DNA of 64,000 nucleotides from Runella sp. SP2 (GCF_003711225.1 NZ_CP031030.1:2170001-2234000), one strand, 5' to 3'; positions 29,362 to 37,776 are shown, numbered from the stretch's first letter. The notes: a model not told the origin generated them from the letters alone. A program made the numbers and translations.

Positions 29362-29994
29362 TTAAGGCCAGGTAACACGCCCTTGAGAACGTAATTGCCG
29401 CCCTTGAAGAATTTTGAAGAGATGCGGGTATTTAAAGTTCAATTTATAAAAACCTTGCGAATCAAGTTTGATGTGCTCGGGTAATAATCCAAAAGTATCA
29501 GCTGGGAGCAAAACCTCCATTCGTGCAATCGGAACGTTATGCCCATCAATGGTTGAGCAAATGGTATAAAGGCACTCAATGTCATCGTAGCTAAACCGAC
29601 CTACGTAAGCCAGTAACTGCGCGCAGAAAGATTCTGCGTCATTGATGGATACTAAATTGATGGAGAGCGTCGCATTCATAAAATACGTTCCTGTTCCTTT
29701 ATAAATCCCGTTCAAAGACCGTACAATCACTTTACCGTCGGAGCCAATACTTACCAAATCTTTGATAATTAATTTGCGTTCTTCATCTAAGTAATACCGT
29801 TCGTACTTTCCGTGAAGATGTCGGATGCTCTGGTTTTGCTCAACGGGAAAATGTTCTTGGGCCTTTTCAAAAGCGCTCGCTGAATCGCTGTTAAAAAAGT
29901 AATCCTGAATATCAGTTGGCATCGGCATTTGTTGACGACGTTTTTTGACATTCTTGACCGTTTTTTTCAAGGCAGGAATCATTCCTTTATTCAT
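29362..29994 (-). CDS. Hypothetical protein, no family recognised
   Basis: About 210 aa (228 if the upstream ATG at 30048 is used). The N terminus is Lys/Arg-rich (KKTVKNVKKRRQQMPMP), then a mixed alpha/beta protein: HGKYERYYLDEERKLIIKDL, GSDGKVIVRSLNGIYKGTGTYFMN, MEVLLPADTFGLLPEHIKLD, ending LQGRQLRSQGRVTWP. No signal peptide or membrane helix, so cytoplasmic. I prefer Met at 29994 because the -7 box TATATTTG (30051-30058) lies right before the ATG at 30048 and would leave almost no leader. It may function as a regulator given the basic N terminus, but this is a guess. Codon use matches neighbours. Confidence 0.6.
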   Translation of the reverse strand: MNKGMIPALKKTVKNVKKRRQQMPMPTDIQDYFFNSDSASAFEKAQEHFPVEQNQSIRHLHGKYERYYLDEERKLIIKDLVSIGSDGKVIVRSLNGIYKGTGTYFMNATLSINLVSINDAESFCAQLLAYVGRFSYDDIECLYTICSTIDGHNVPIARMEVLLPADTFGLLPEHIKLDSQGFYKLNFKYPHLFKILQGRQLRSQGRVTWP

Positions 29995-30050
29995 AGGATG
30001 AGCGCAATTAGGTTCTAGGATATTAGAGACGCTGAAATCACAAATCATAC

Positions 30051-30058
30051 CAAATATA
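30051..30058 (-). promoter_or_regulatory. -7 promoter box of gene 29362-29994
   Basis: TATATTTG on the minus strand fits TAnnTTTG. The -33 region is not clear. Transcription would begin close to the ATG at 30048, which argues for the downstream start at 29994 or for a leaderless mRNA. Confidence 0.45.
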
Positions 30059-30285
30059 AGTTTTTACACCATTATCTCTATTCTATTGTACCCATATATT
30101 GTTATTTTATCCTATAATTACTTTAATAAAGAGACAAATAAATGTATTATAATTTACATTATGTTAAATAAAACATTTACAATTCTAACCTCTTCCTTAA
30201 ATACAGTGTATTTACAACCTTTTTATACAAAAACACGTCTTTCTCTTACTTTGTATAAACTAATTTTGAACCATTACATATCCCC

Positions 30286-30645
30286 ATGAAAACCATCATA
30301 ATCACCTTATTTTTAGGCATTTTGATAACGGCTTGTCAGTCTGATGTAAATCCTAACCGTGTTTTGACAAAAGCAAAACTTGTCAATGCGCTTGCAGTCG
30401 ATGGCTGTGGCTGGCACTTTGAAGTCAATTTGACCGATGAAATCGGCCTCTATGTCGCCAACGATGCTTCAAATAAGAAAGTAAACGCCTTAATCTCGCA
30501 AGCAAAAGATCAATATGGCATTTACGTTTTAGAAGTCGAAATGAGCTTTGAACTCACTGGGAAGAAGAAAAAAGTTACGTGCGGCTGGGGTAAAACTCCC
30601 GAATTTGACGAGATTAATATCCAAGAAATCAAGGTTTTACGTTAG
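30286..30645 (+). CDS. Small lipoprotein, function unknown
   Basis: 119 aa. Lipoprotein signal MKTIIITLFLGILITAC with lipobox ITAC (Cys17). The mature part is a small domain with GCGWHFEVNLTDEIGLYVAN, followed by VLEVEMSFELTGKKKKVTCGWG; two Cys (in GCGW and TCGW) could form a disulphide. Probably periplasmic and anchored to a membrane. Single gene with its own terminator. Confidence 0.7.
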   Translation: MKTIIITLFLGILITACQSDVNPNRVLTKAKLVNALAVDGCGWHFEVNLTDEIGLYVANDASNKKVNALISQAKDQYGIYVLEVEMSFELTGKKKKVTCGWGKTPEFDEINIQEIKVLR

Positions 30646-30663
30646 CCCCCTCCCCTCTCACGC

Positions 30664-30702
30664 ACAAAAAAAGCAGCATCTGTACGATGCTGCTTTTTTA
30701 TT
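30664..30702. terminator. Bidirectional terminator between convergent genes
   Basis: AAAAAAGCAGCATC (30667-30680) pairs perfectly with GATGCTGCTTTTTT (30686-30699); T runs on both strands serve the lipoprotein gene and the TPR gene at 30722. Confidence 0.92.
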
Positions 30703-30721
30703 TTGTTGAAGTATGTTTTGA

Positions 30722-32161
30722 TTATTTAGCTTCCTCGCAAACAATTTTTTTCTCTTCAAATTGCTTCATAATAGTATCCAACTGCTTCATAATCTCAACT
30801 ACTTGCTCTTCTTCTTTGATGGCTTTTGCCTTCACGAAGTAGGGTTGTGCTTGCTTAAATTTACCACACACTTTGGCTTCTACTTCTTTACCTTTCGTGT
30901 TGTAGTCTTTCATATCCATCGCATCTACCACGGCTTTCATTTCAACCGCTTCGTTAAAATAAAATACGCCCAAGTTATAAAGTGCGTCATAATTGTTGCC
31001 ATCAATGCTCAATGCTTTGTCGTAGGCTTCTTTAGCTGCCGCACGTGATACATTTTGCTTGGCTGTCAAATCCGCTAGTTTTGCATTTACATCACCCAAG
31101 GCCGCTGCCTCTTCTTTTGCTTTTGCTAACTCTGCTTTAGCTGCTTCCCACTCGGCTTTGTTTTCCTTTTGCTTGGTTTCAGCTTCAGTTTTTTGACGCT
31201 TTAAATCAGCATTTTTTGGTTGCTTTGCGATTAAACCAGCAATACGCTTAATTTCATCCGCAAAAACCTTATCAGTATCCTCTGCATCTTTGATTTTACG
31301 TTCTACACCAGTTGTCTTTTTAGCGCTATCTTTCAATTTACGAATTTCAGCGGCAATGACTGCTCCTTCATTATCATTGATGATACCCAAGTTCAGGGGA
31401 TACTGGGCATTTTTAGGGTCAAGCTCAATCAATTCTTTCAAACCAGCCTTGGCTTCCGTCATTTTGTTCATATCCAAGTACACATTTACTTGCTCTGACT
31501 TAAAAGCAGCTTTACTTGCTGGAAGCGCTGTCATTCCTTTTTCAAGGATTTTGAGTGCCTTATCGTTTTGCTTTTCTACCCGATATAGCTGTGCCAATAA
31601 CGAATAGTTGCTCGGATCTTTACCACCTTTTTCGATATAGCTTTCCATCATTGTAGCTGCCACATCATTTTTTTGGCTTTGCATGGCACTGTAAGCTCCG
31701 TACAATGGCGCCAAGGTATCTTTTGGATTAACTTCTTGGGCTACCGTAAAAAATTTAATCGCACCTGCATAATTCTTCACCTGAAACTTCTCAGCACCTT
31801 GTTTAACAAGCGCTTGTCCCAAGTTCACACCAGAGTCATCAGTACCGCCTGTTAAAAATTTTTGGGCTTCTTTGGTAACTTTTCCTGGCTTTGCCGCATC
31901 GACCTCTACTGCTTTTTTGAAAGAATCATAGGCTACCATCGCAGCACTTGAGTCCATTTCTGTGTATAAGCGAGCGATTTCATCATAGAGTTTACCGCGA
32001 TCTAACCAGGTTGAAGATTTTGCAGCCGCCTTTGGATCTGCAATTGCTTTATCACTTTTCTCTTTGTCTTTTTTCTTTTGCTCTAACAAAAGTTTGTCCA
32101 CCTGAGCCGAGGCAGAAACGGTAAACAATCCGAAAGCAGACATTAAAAACAGCTTCTTCAT
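30722..32161 (-). CDS. Secreted TPR protein with coiled coil
   Basis: 479 aa. Signal peptide MKKLFLMSAFGLFTVSASAQ. Several TPR units (about 100-270: FQVKNYAGAIKFFTVAQEVNPKD, YRVEKQNDKALKILEKGMTALP), a Lys/Glu/Ala-rich coiled-coil stretch (about 285-365), and two more TPR-like units toward the C terminus (AYDKALSIDGNNYDALYNLGVFYFNEA). Periplasmic; partner unknown. It is 70 bp downstream of gyrA on the same strand, so read-through from gyrA is possible. Confidence 0.8.
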   Translation of the reverse strand: MKKLFLMSAFGLFTVSASAQVDKLLLEQKKKDKEKSDKAIADPKAAAKSSTWLDRGKLYDEIARLYTEMDSSAAMVAYDSFKKAVEVDAAKPGKVTKEAQKFLTGGTDDSGVNLGQALVKQGAEKFQVKNYAGAIKFFTVAQEVNPKDTLAPLYGAYSAMQSQKNDVAATMMESYIEKGGKDPSNYSLLAQLYRVEKQNDKALKILEKGMTALPASKAAFKSEQVNVYLDMNKMTEAKAGLKELIELDPKNAQYPLNLGIINDNEGAVIAAEIRKLKDSAKKTTGVERKIKDAEDTDKVFADEIKRIAGLIAKQPKNADLKRQKTEAETKQKENKAEWEAAKAELAKAKEEAAALGDVNAKLADLTAKQNVSRAAAKEAYDKALSIDGNNYDALYNLGVFYFNEAVEMKAVVDAMDMKDYNTKGKEVEAKVCGKFKQAQPYFVKAKAIKEEEQVVEIMKQLDTIMKQFEEKKIVCEEAK

Positions 32162-32231
32162 TTTTGGATTCGTTGTGTTAAGTGTTAAGTTGAAAATTTG
32201 TGCAAAAAACGGATACTCGTTAGGTTTATTG

Positions 32232-34751
32232 TTATTCAGTTGTTTCGGTTGATTCAGGAGTTTCAGTGGTGTTGTCCGTTGTCAATCCTTCTTCTTCCTC
32301 TAATTCTTCTTTTTCAATCCGAGTAACCGACGAAATTTCGTCACTGTCGCTGAGTTTGATAAGACGCACCCCTTGGGTATTACGACCTGCCACCCGAATT
32401 TCTTGAACCGACATCCGAATCGCAATTCCAGAACGGTTAATAATCATCAAATCATCGGTTTCGCTCACTTCTTTGATAGCCACAAGGTTACCTACTTTAT
32501 CCGTGATGTTGAGGGTTGTTACCCCTTTTGCTCCACGGTTGGTAACCCGATAATCTTCGATAGGCGAACGTTTTCCGTACCCATTTTCAGAAACCACCAA
32601 AAGCTGCTTATCTGTGCCGCTCACGCAAAGCATACCAATTGCCTTATTGTTTCCTTCTTCTCCCAATTCTATACCTTTTACTCCAGCTGCAGTACGGCCC
32701 ATCGGGCGAACGCGGCTTTCGTGGAATCGAACCGCCTTGCCTTCTTTTGAAGCAATGACAATTTCGTTATCTCCATTCGTTAGGGCAACATCCAACAGGC
32801 GATCGCCTTCGTTGATTGAGATGGCAATAATTCCATTAACCCGTGGACGTGAATATGCTTCCAAAAGGGTTTTCTTAATGGTACCCGATTCGGTACACAT
32901 AATCAAGTAATTGTTATTGATGTAATCTGCATCGCTAAGGGTGCGCACGTTGATTACAGCCCGTACTTTATCACCTGATTCTATGTTGATAAGATTTTGA
33001 ATGGGTCGGCCTTTTGATACTTTTGAACCTTCGGGGATTTCATACACTTTTAGCCAATACAAGCGACCAAACTCAGTAAAAATCAAAAGGTAATTCAACA
33101 TGGTTGCCGAAAACAAGTGTTCGGTGAAGTCATCGTCTTTGGTAGTAACTCCACGTGACCCCACTCCTCCCCTGCCTTGGGTACGGTACTCGCTCAATGG
33201 CGTACGCTTAACGTAACCTTGGTGCGAAATAGTAATCAACATTTCTTCATCCGCAATCATGTCCTCATCGGCAAACTCTTCGGCGGCGTACTCAATTTTT
33301 GAGCGTCTTTCGTCGCCATAACGTGCCCGAAGCTCAGCAAGCTCCTCCTTGATAACTAGAAACTTACGAGGTTCATTCGCCAAAATATCCTGTAAATCAG
33401 CAATTACCTTCATCAACTCATCGTACTCAAGAACGATTTTATCACGCTCCATACCCGTTAGACGTTGGAGGCGCATATCCAAAATAGCTCTCGCTTGAGC
33501 TTCGCTTAAGCTGAATTGTTCAATCAAGCCATTACGGGCTGTTTCTGGGTCACGGGCACTACGGATAAGGCTGATGACTGCATCTAAATTGTCAAGGGCA
33601 ATCAATAGCCCTTGTAAAATATGTGCCCGTTTCTCTGCCTCTTTGAGTTCAAATTGCGTACGACGTGTCACGACCTCTAAACGGTGTTCAACGTAGTATT
33701 TGATAAGGTCTTTGAGGTTGAGCAGTGCAGGACGTCCTTTTACAAGCGCAACGTTATTGATACTGAAGGAAGACTGTAACGGGGTGTATTTATACAAGTG
33801 ATTTAGAACAATATTTGGGATACTGTCTTTTTTCAACTCGAATACAATGCGAACACCTTCACGGTCAGATTCATCGCGAATGGCTGAAATTCCCTCTAAT
33901 TTTTTTTCATTGACCAAATCAGCGATACGTTTAATCATATCCGCTTTATTGACCATGTATGGAATTTCAGTCACTACGATTTGCTCGCGTCCCGTTTTGG
34001 TTTGTTCAAAAGTTGCCACTGCACGCATCACTACGCGCCCACGCCCTGTTTCGTAAGCAGAACGAACCCCCTGGTATCCGTAAATAATCGCACCTGTTGG
34101 GAAATCTGGAGCTTTGACGTACTGAATTAATTCAGAAACAGTAATGTCGTTGTTATCAATGTAGGCGATAGTACCATCAAGAACCTCGGTGAGGTTGTGA
34201 GGTGCCATGTTTGTGGCCATACCTACCGCAATCCCTGATGAACCATTAAGGAGCAAGTTGGGAAGTTTGGCAGGAAGAACACTTGGCTCTTCGTCCGAAT
34301 CGTCGTAGTTTGGTTGAAAATTGACGGTATCTTTGTTGATATCCACCAGCATTTCTTCTGCAATGCGCTTGAGACGTGACTCGGTATAACGCATCGCTGC
34401 GGGCGAATCTCCATCTAACGAACCAAAGTTTCCTTGACCATCAATCAATGGATAGCGTAACGACCAAGGTTGTGCCATACGAACCATGGTATCGTAAATG
34501 GAAGAATCCCCGTGTGGGTGATACTTCGCCATTACGTCCCCGACCGTACGTGCCGATTTTTTGTAGGGGCGATTGTGCAGGAAGCCCGATTCAAACATAG
34601 CATAAAGCACCCGTCGGTGGACGGGCTTGAGTCCGTCGCGGGCATCGGGAAGGGCACGCGAAATAATTACCGACATTGAATAGTCAATGTAGGCCGTCCG
34701 CATCTCCTCCTCGATGTTAATAGGGATAATGTTGCTGGTGTTTTCTGACAT
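32232..34751 (-). CDS. gyrA: DNA gyrase subunit A
   Basis: Type IIA topoisomerase subunit that cuts and rejoins DNA; introduces negative supercoils with GyrB. 839 aa. Winged-helix/tower domain with the catalytic Tyr122 in RYTES, then a coiled coil, then a six-bladed C-terminal domain that includes the GyrA-box variant QGRGGVG near residue 530. That box favours GyrA over ParC. The quinolone-determining region reads [11 protein letters not shown]: Ser83 and Asp87 (E. coli numbering coincides) are the susceptible residues. The acidic tail is Thr/Glu-rich. gyrB is not in the window. Confidence 0.96.
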   Translation of the reverse strand: MSENTSNIIPINIEEEMRTAYIDYSMSVIISRALPDARDGLKPVHRRVLYAMFESGFLHNRPYKKSARTVGDVMAKYHPHGDSSIYDTMVRMAQPWSLRYPLIDGQGNFGSLDGDSPAAMRYTESRLKRIAEEMLVDINKDTVNFQPNYDDSDEEPSVLPAKLPNLLLNGSSGIAVGMATNMAPHNLTEVLDGTIAYIDNNDITVSELIQYVKAPDFPTGAIIYGYQGVRSAYETGRGRVVMRAVATFEQTKTGREQIVVTEIPYMVNKADMIKRIADLVNEKKLEGISAIRDESDREGVRIVFELKKDSIPNIVLNHLYKYTPLQSSFSINNVALVKGRPALLNLKDLIKYYVEHRLEVVTRRTQFELKEAEKRAHILQGLLIALDNLDAVISLIRSARDPETARNGLIEQFSLSEAQARAILDMRLQRLTGMERDKIVLEYDELMKVIADLQDILANEPRKFLVIKEELAELRARYGDERRSKIEYAAEEFADEDMIADEEMLITISHQGYVKRTPLSEYRTQGRGGVGSRGVTTKDDDFTEHLFSATMLNYLLIFTEFGRLYWLKVYEIPEGSKVSKGRPIQNLINIESGDKVRAVINVRTLSDADYINNNYLIMCTESGTIKKTLLEAYSRPRVNGIIAISINEGDRLLDVALTNGDNEIVIASKEGKAVRFHESRVRPMGRTAAGVKGIELGEEGNNKAIGMLCVSGTDKQLLVVSENGYGKRSPIEDYRVTNRGAKGVTTLNITDKVGNLVAIKEVSETDDLMIINRSGIAIRMSVQEIRVAGRNTQGVRLIKLSDSDEISSVTRIEKEELEEEEGLTTDNTTETPESTETTE

Positions 34752-34777
34752 AAATTAAATTTAAATGCTTATATGTA

Positions 34778-34809
34778 CAAAAATACACCAAATACTTTAG
34801 ATAGGCAAA
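34778..34809 (-). promoter_or_regulatory. gyrA promoter
   Basis: On the minus strand TTTG (34806-34809), 20-bp spacer, TATTTTTG (34778-34785): perfect Bacteroidota consensus, 26 bp from the gyrA start. Its -33 box abuts the stop codon of the small lipoprotein gene at 34811. Confidence 0.85.
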
Positions 34810-34810
34810 A

Positions 34811-35041
34811 TTAGCGACGTTTACCCCGTTTTTCGGAGGCTTGGCTACGCTTTTCCGCTTTTGTCCGAGGTACACCAAACAGGTGAGGTTTGGGCAATGT
34901 ACCTCTACCCCGCACCACGCGCTTTCCATGACTGTGATTGTATTTTACTTTACATCCTTTTATAGGGCACTGACGGTACCAACACCCCTCGAATGTGAGT
35001 GCTACAGCAAGCATTAAGATGACTAAAGCGGTACGTTTCAT
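34811..35041 (-). CDS. Small conserved lipoprotein, Cys/His/Arg-rich
   Basis: 76 aa. Lipoprotein signal MKRTALVILMLAVALTFEGC with lipobox FEGC (Cys20). The mature part starts CWYRQCPIKGCKVKYNHSHG and ends in a very basic tail (KAEKRSQASEKRGKRR). The CPxKGCxVxxxHxHG pattern recalls small lipoproteins I know from other Bacteroidota; function unknown. Three Cys and two His after the lipid anchor could bind metal or form a disulphide (inference). It lies between gyrA and the tRNA cluster on the same strand. Confidence 0.65.
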   Translation of the reverse strand: MKRTALVILMLAVALTFEGCWYRQCPIKGCKVKYNHSHGKRVVRGRGTLPKPHLFGVPRTKAEKRSQASEKRGKRR

Positions 35042-35107
35042 GGAATCTTGTTAATCAAGAAGACCAAGATAATGAGGAGACGAACAAAAACCAAAAAGTA
35101 AACTTCT

Positions 35108-35135
35108 GTTGCCCTATCAGCTGAGCTGTGGAGGC
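35108..35135 (-). pseudogene. Truncated tRNA-Thr fragment (5' end only)
   Basis: About 28 nt matching the 5' third of the neighbouring tRNA-Thr copies (acceptor 5' strand, D arm) and then diverging. It shares with the copy at 35196-35299 the A-to-C change in the acceptor junction and GGGC in the D stem. It is the partial third copy of the 164-bp tandem repeat. Confidence 0.8.
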
Positions 35136-35164
35136 ATTTATTTCATCAAATTGATTTTAAAACA

Positions 35165-35192
35165 AAAAAAGGCTACGAATTTCGTAGCCTTT
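35165..35192 (-). terminator. Terminator hairpin, repeat unit 3
   Basis: AAAGGCTACGA (35168-35178) pairs with TCGTAGCCTTT (35182-35192), with a T run on the minus strand. The same hairpin recurs at 35332 and 35496, exactly 164 bp apart. Confidence 0.85.
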
Positions 35193-35195
35193 GCG

Positions 35196-35299
35196 AGCCC
35201 CCAGCCGGGATCAAATCGCAGGGGCGACCCCGCAGCGACCTACTGATTACAAGCGGCAGGCGTTCCTGGCAGTTGCCCTATCAGCTGAGCTGTGGAGGC
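35196..35299 (-). pseudogene. tRNA-Thr(TGT)-like gene with two hairpin insertions (copy E)
   Basis: 104 nt instead of 73. Compared with the intact copies, 35216-35233 (18 nt) replaces two bases in the T arm and 35254-35269 (16 nt) replaces one base in the anticodon arm. Read as tRNA, each insert sits on the 5' strand where the stem meets the loop, removing only the last base pair, and each can fold on itself (GGGG-TCG-CCCC; CAGG-AACG-CCTG). Acceptor stem, D arm, anticodon loop CTTGTAA and T loop remain. Probably a non-functional duplicate, but the loss is oddly regular. Confidence 0.75.
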
Positions 35300-35328
35300 A
35301 TTTATTTCATCAAATTGATTTTAGAACA

Positions 35329-35356
35329 AAAAAAGGCTACGAATTTCGTAGCCTTT
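35329..35356 (-). terminator. Terminator hairpin, repeat unit 2
   Basis: AAAGGCTACGA (35332-35342) with TCGTAGCCTTT (35346-35356); T run on the minus strand. Confidence 0.85.
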
Positions 35357-35359
35357 GCG

Positions 35360-35463
35360 AGCCCCCAGCCAGGATCAAATCGCAGGGGCGACCCCGCAGC
35401 GACCTATTGATTACAAGCGGCAGGCGTTCCTGGCAGTTGCCCTATCAGCTGAGCTATCGAGGC
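35360..35463 (-). pseudogene. tRNA-Thr(TGT)-like gene with two hairpin insertions (copy D)
   Basis: 104 nt with the same two insertions as copy E (35380-35397 and 35418-35433). It also has point changes of its own: one in the acceptor stem, one in the anticodon stem 3' strand (TCAAT for TCAGT) and one in the T stem. These break further pairs, so this copy is more decayed than E. The period between D and E is exactly 164 bp. Confidence 0.75.
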
Positions 35464-35489
35464 AATTATTTTATCAAATTGATTTTAAA

Positions 35490-35520
35490 ACAAAAAAAGG
35501 CTACGAAATTCGTAGCCTTT
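35490..35520 (-). terminator. Terminator after the intact tRNA-Thr trio
   Basis: AAAGGCTACGA (35496-35506) with TCGTAGCCTTT (35510-35520), T run on the minus strand, directly downstream of the last intact tRNA. It should end the tRNA transcript before the altered copies. Confidence 0.88.
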
Positions 35521-35523
35521 GCG

Positions 35524-35596
35524 AGCCCCCAGCCGGGATCAAACCAGCGACCTACTGATTACAAGTCAGTTGCTCTATCAGCTGAGCTATGGAGGC
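35524..35596 (-). tRNA. tRNA-Thr (anticodon TGT), copy 3
   Basis: 73-nt cloverleaf: acceptor GCCTCCA/TGGGGGC, D stem GCTC/GAGC, anticodon arm ACTGA-CTTGTAA-TCAGT, T arm GCTGG-TTTGATC-CCGGC, discriminator T. CCA is not encoded and must be added after RNase Z processing. Identical to the other two intact copies. Confidence 0.96.
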
Positions 35597-35645
35597 GTTG
35601 TACTATTAAATTGGAGGAAGATAGTCTCTTTGAAAATCTTCTTAG

Positions 35646-35718
35646 AGCCCCCAGCCGGGATCAAACCAGCGACCTACTGATTACAAGTCAGTTGCTCTAT
35701 CAGCTGAGCTATGGAGGC
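35646..35718 (-). tRNA. tRNA-Thr (anticodon TGT), copy 2
   Basis: Same 73-nt sequence and fold as the copies at 35524 and 35779; the spacer to copy 3 is 49 bp and to copy 1 is 60 bp. No encoded CCA. Middle gene of a probable three-tRNA transcript. Confidence 0.96.
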
Positions 35719-35778
35719 GTTTTGCTATTAACGTTTGGTGTTACCCAAGAGAGATTATCTCGTTGAAAATCTCTTTAG

Positions 35779-35851
35779 AGCCCCCAGCCGGGATCAAACC
35801 AGCGACCTACTGATTACAAGTCAGTTGCTCTATCAGCTGAGCTATGGAGGC
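35779..35851 (-). tRNA. tRNA-Thr (anticodon TGT), copy 1
   Basis: First gene of the cluster in transcription order. Same 73-nt cloverleaf, no encoded CCA. A -7 box TACTTTTG lies 20 bp upstream at 35872-35879. The TGT anticodon reads ACA/ACG-type Thr codons. Confidence 0.96.
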
Positions 35852-35871
35852 GTTCCATTTTTTTCGTGGTG

Positions 35872-35908
35872 CAAAAGTAGCGTTTTTAATAATACAACGC
35901 TACTTTTT
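35872..35908 (-). promoter_or_regulatory. tRNA-Thr promoter overlapping terminator of DUF349 gene
   Basis: TACTTTTG (35872-35879, minus strand) fits the -7 box for the tRNA cluster. The same bases form one arm of a hairpin, AAAAGTAGCG (35874-35883) with CGCTACTTTT, just after the DUF349 stop at 35920, so the upstream gene's terminator and the tRNA promoter share sequence. Confidence 0.6.
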
Positions 35909-35919
35909 TCTAAAAAATT

Positions 35920-37776
35920 TTAGAGTGCTTCACGAACAATTTTTAATTGTTGCTTTAAATCAGCGAGTTGCTTTTGGGCAACAATAATTTTTTTCTCAAA
36001 TTCTGCACGAACTTTTTCACCGTTTTTAGAGCGGCCGAAAAATTCAATGTTATTTTGCCAAATAGTCAAATCGTTTTCAATTTGAGTCATACGGCGGCGA
36101 ATATCAGATTCTTTGCGCTGAAGGCTGCGTGAGTCTCCCTCATTAGAAGTTGAGGCATCATTATCAATCATCACTTGATCACGCTCTTTTGATGAAAGTT
36201 TGCCGATAGCACTCACGTACGAATTAACAGCGTCAATGTAGCGTTTGTTAATTGACTGCATGTCTTTCTTAGGTACAAATCCGATGCTTGACCATTCTGA
36301 CTTGAATGCGTTCAATTCTTTCAAATTAGCACCTTCGATTTTGGCACCTGCTTCAATCTTTTCGCACAATGCCTGTTTCAAGCTCAAGTTATCAGTAAAC
36401 TCGCGCTCAATCTCCGAGTTTTTAGCACGCTTACGGTCAAAATACGCGTCACAAGCTTTCTTGAAGCGTTCAAAGATTGAATCTTTGAATTTCTCAGGAA
36501 CTTGCCCTACTTGCTTCCATTGTTTTTGTAATGCAATTACTTTATCCGTATTTGCCGACGAATCTTCTGAAGTCTCTAAAATAGCCTCAACCGCTTCGCA
36601 CAACTCGGTTTTTAATTTTAAGTTTTGCTCGCGCTTGGCTTCTAACTGACGGAAAAATTCGCCTTTGTTGTGGAAAAAAGTTTTGAGTGTTGCCCAGAAT
36701 TTCTTACTCAACTCACGTCCTTCCTCACGAAGCATTTGCCCTTTGGTATTCACCCACTGTTCTTGCAAGGCTACCACCTCTTTGGTTTTTTCATTCCATT
36801 CGTTGATACTGCTTGACGTGAATGAAGTGTAAGGAACCAGTGTTTCGTATATTTTCGATTTTACTTCATAATTTTGGGCAAGCACGTGTTTCTGAGCATC
36901 CGCTTGGGCGCGACGGGCGTCGTGAATGGTATCTAGGGCTAACTTTAAACGTTGCCATAGTACTTCTTGCTCTGCTTTTGGCCCTGGACCAATGTGCTTG
37001 TATTCGTCAAAGTGTGCATTAGCCTCTTCCAAGATAGCTTTTGATAAAGTCGTGTTTTCGAGCGACTTCGCTAACGATTCTACTTTTTCTACGAGCTCGG
37101 TTTTTTGCTGCAGATTTTTCTTACGATCTAGCTCTTTTAACTCATAGTAAATGTTACGATTACTGTAGTACCGATCGATTAACGCGTGGAAAGTTGCCCA
37201 AAGCGTGCTGTTATGCGGTGAGGCAATGTTTCCAGCCGCTTTCCATTCGTCTTGGATTTTTTTGAACTCTTGCCAACTTGACCCAGGATTCGTTGTATTG
37301 CTCTCGTCGTTTTCTACCAATTCGCGCAAACGTTGGAGCAACTGAGTTTTTGAGGCAAAGTTTTTATCCTTTGATTTTTCGAGGTCTTGGAAGTAATGAT
37401 TTTTTACGTCCTTAATTTGGCGATACAGTGCATCAAATTGCAACGTCAGTTCGTCAGGTTTGAAGTCGAAGCCATCTTCAGATTCGTTTTCAGCCAAATA
37501 TTTTTTTAAGGCTTCCTCTCGCTCTGTTTTTTTACTTTGGTCAAAATGGACCTTGGCTTCTTTCAATACCTCATCGGTACGTTTAAAATCAGCAGGTTTT
37601 GCATTTTCGCCTTTGGCCAATGCAAGCTGACTTTCCAACAAACTAACAAAGTCTTTTCTGCTTAGTTGACCATAATCAACTACCTGTTCATCAGCCACTT
37701 CTAACGCTTCCATGGCCTCTACACTCGCTTGAGTGAGTTGTTCGCTTTCGCTAAGTTCTGCTCCGTCGTTAATCAT
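35920..37776 (-). CDS. DUF349 domain protein
   Basis: 618 aa, cytoplasmic, almost entirely alpha-helical and highly charged. Several DUF349-type repeats of about 70 residues: WQEFKKIQDEWKAAGNI, WQRLKLALDTIHDARR, VIALQKQWKQVGQVPEKFKDSIFERFKKACDAYFDRKR, ELNAFKSEWSSIGFVPKKDMQSINKRYIDAVNSY. The C-terminal 100 residues form a coiled coil (IRRRMTQIENDLTIWQNNIEFFGRSK). Widespread single-copy protein in Bacteroidota with no established role; long coiled-coil repeats suggest a structural or scaffold function (inference). Own -7 box at 37807-37814. Confidence 0.88.
   Translation of the reverse strand: MINDGAELSESEQLTQASVEAMEALEVADEQVVDYGQLSRKDFVSLLESQLALAKGENAKPADFKRTDEVLKEAKVHFDQSKKTEREEALKKYLAENESEDGFDFKPDELTLQFDALYRQIKDVKNHYFQDLEKSKDKNFASKTQLLQRLRELVENDESNTTNPGSSWQEFKKIQDEWKAAGNIASPHNSTLWATFHALIDRYYSNRNIYYELKELDRKKNLQQKTELVEKVESLAKSLENTTLSKAILEEANAHFDEYKHIGPGPKAEQEVLWQRLKLALDTIHDARRAQADAQKHVLAQNYEVKSKIYETLVPYTSFTSSSINEWNEKTKEVVALQEQWVNTKGQMLREEGRELSKKFWATLKTFFHNKGEFFRQLEAKREQNLKLKTELCEAVEAILETSEDSSANTDKVIALQKQWKQVGQVPEKFKDSIFERFKKACDAYFDRKRAKNSEIEREFTDNLSLKQALCEKIEAGAKIEGANLKELNAFKSEWSSIGFVPKKDMQSINKRYIDAVNSYVSAIGKLSSKERDQVMIDNDASTSNEGDSRSLQRKESDIRRRMTQIENDLTIWQNNIEFFGRSKNGEKVRAEFEKKIIVAQKQLADLKQQLKIVREAL

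Noticed and set aside
32232-34751. gyrA as parC
   Set aside because: The GyrA-box-like QGRGGVG and the N-terminal sequence fit GyrA; resistance-type residues were also looked for and are not present (Ser83, Asp87).
35191-35766. Open frame of 191 codons on the plus strand across the tRNA region
   Set aside because: It runs antisense through tRNA genes and tandem repeats; its repeated peptide pattern comes from the repeated tRNA sequence.
35196-35851. CRISPR-like array of direct repeats
   Set aside because: The repeats are tRNA-Thr genes with fixed terminator-containing spacers; there are no short palindromic repeats with unique spacers and no cas genes.
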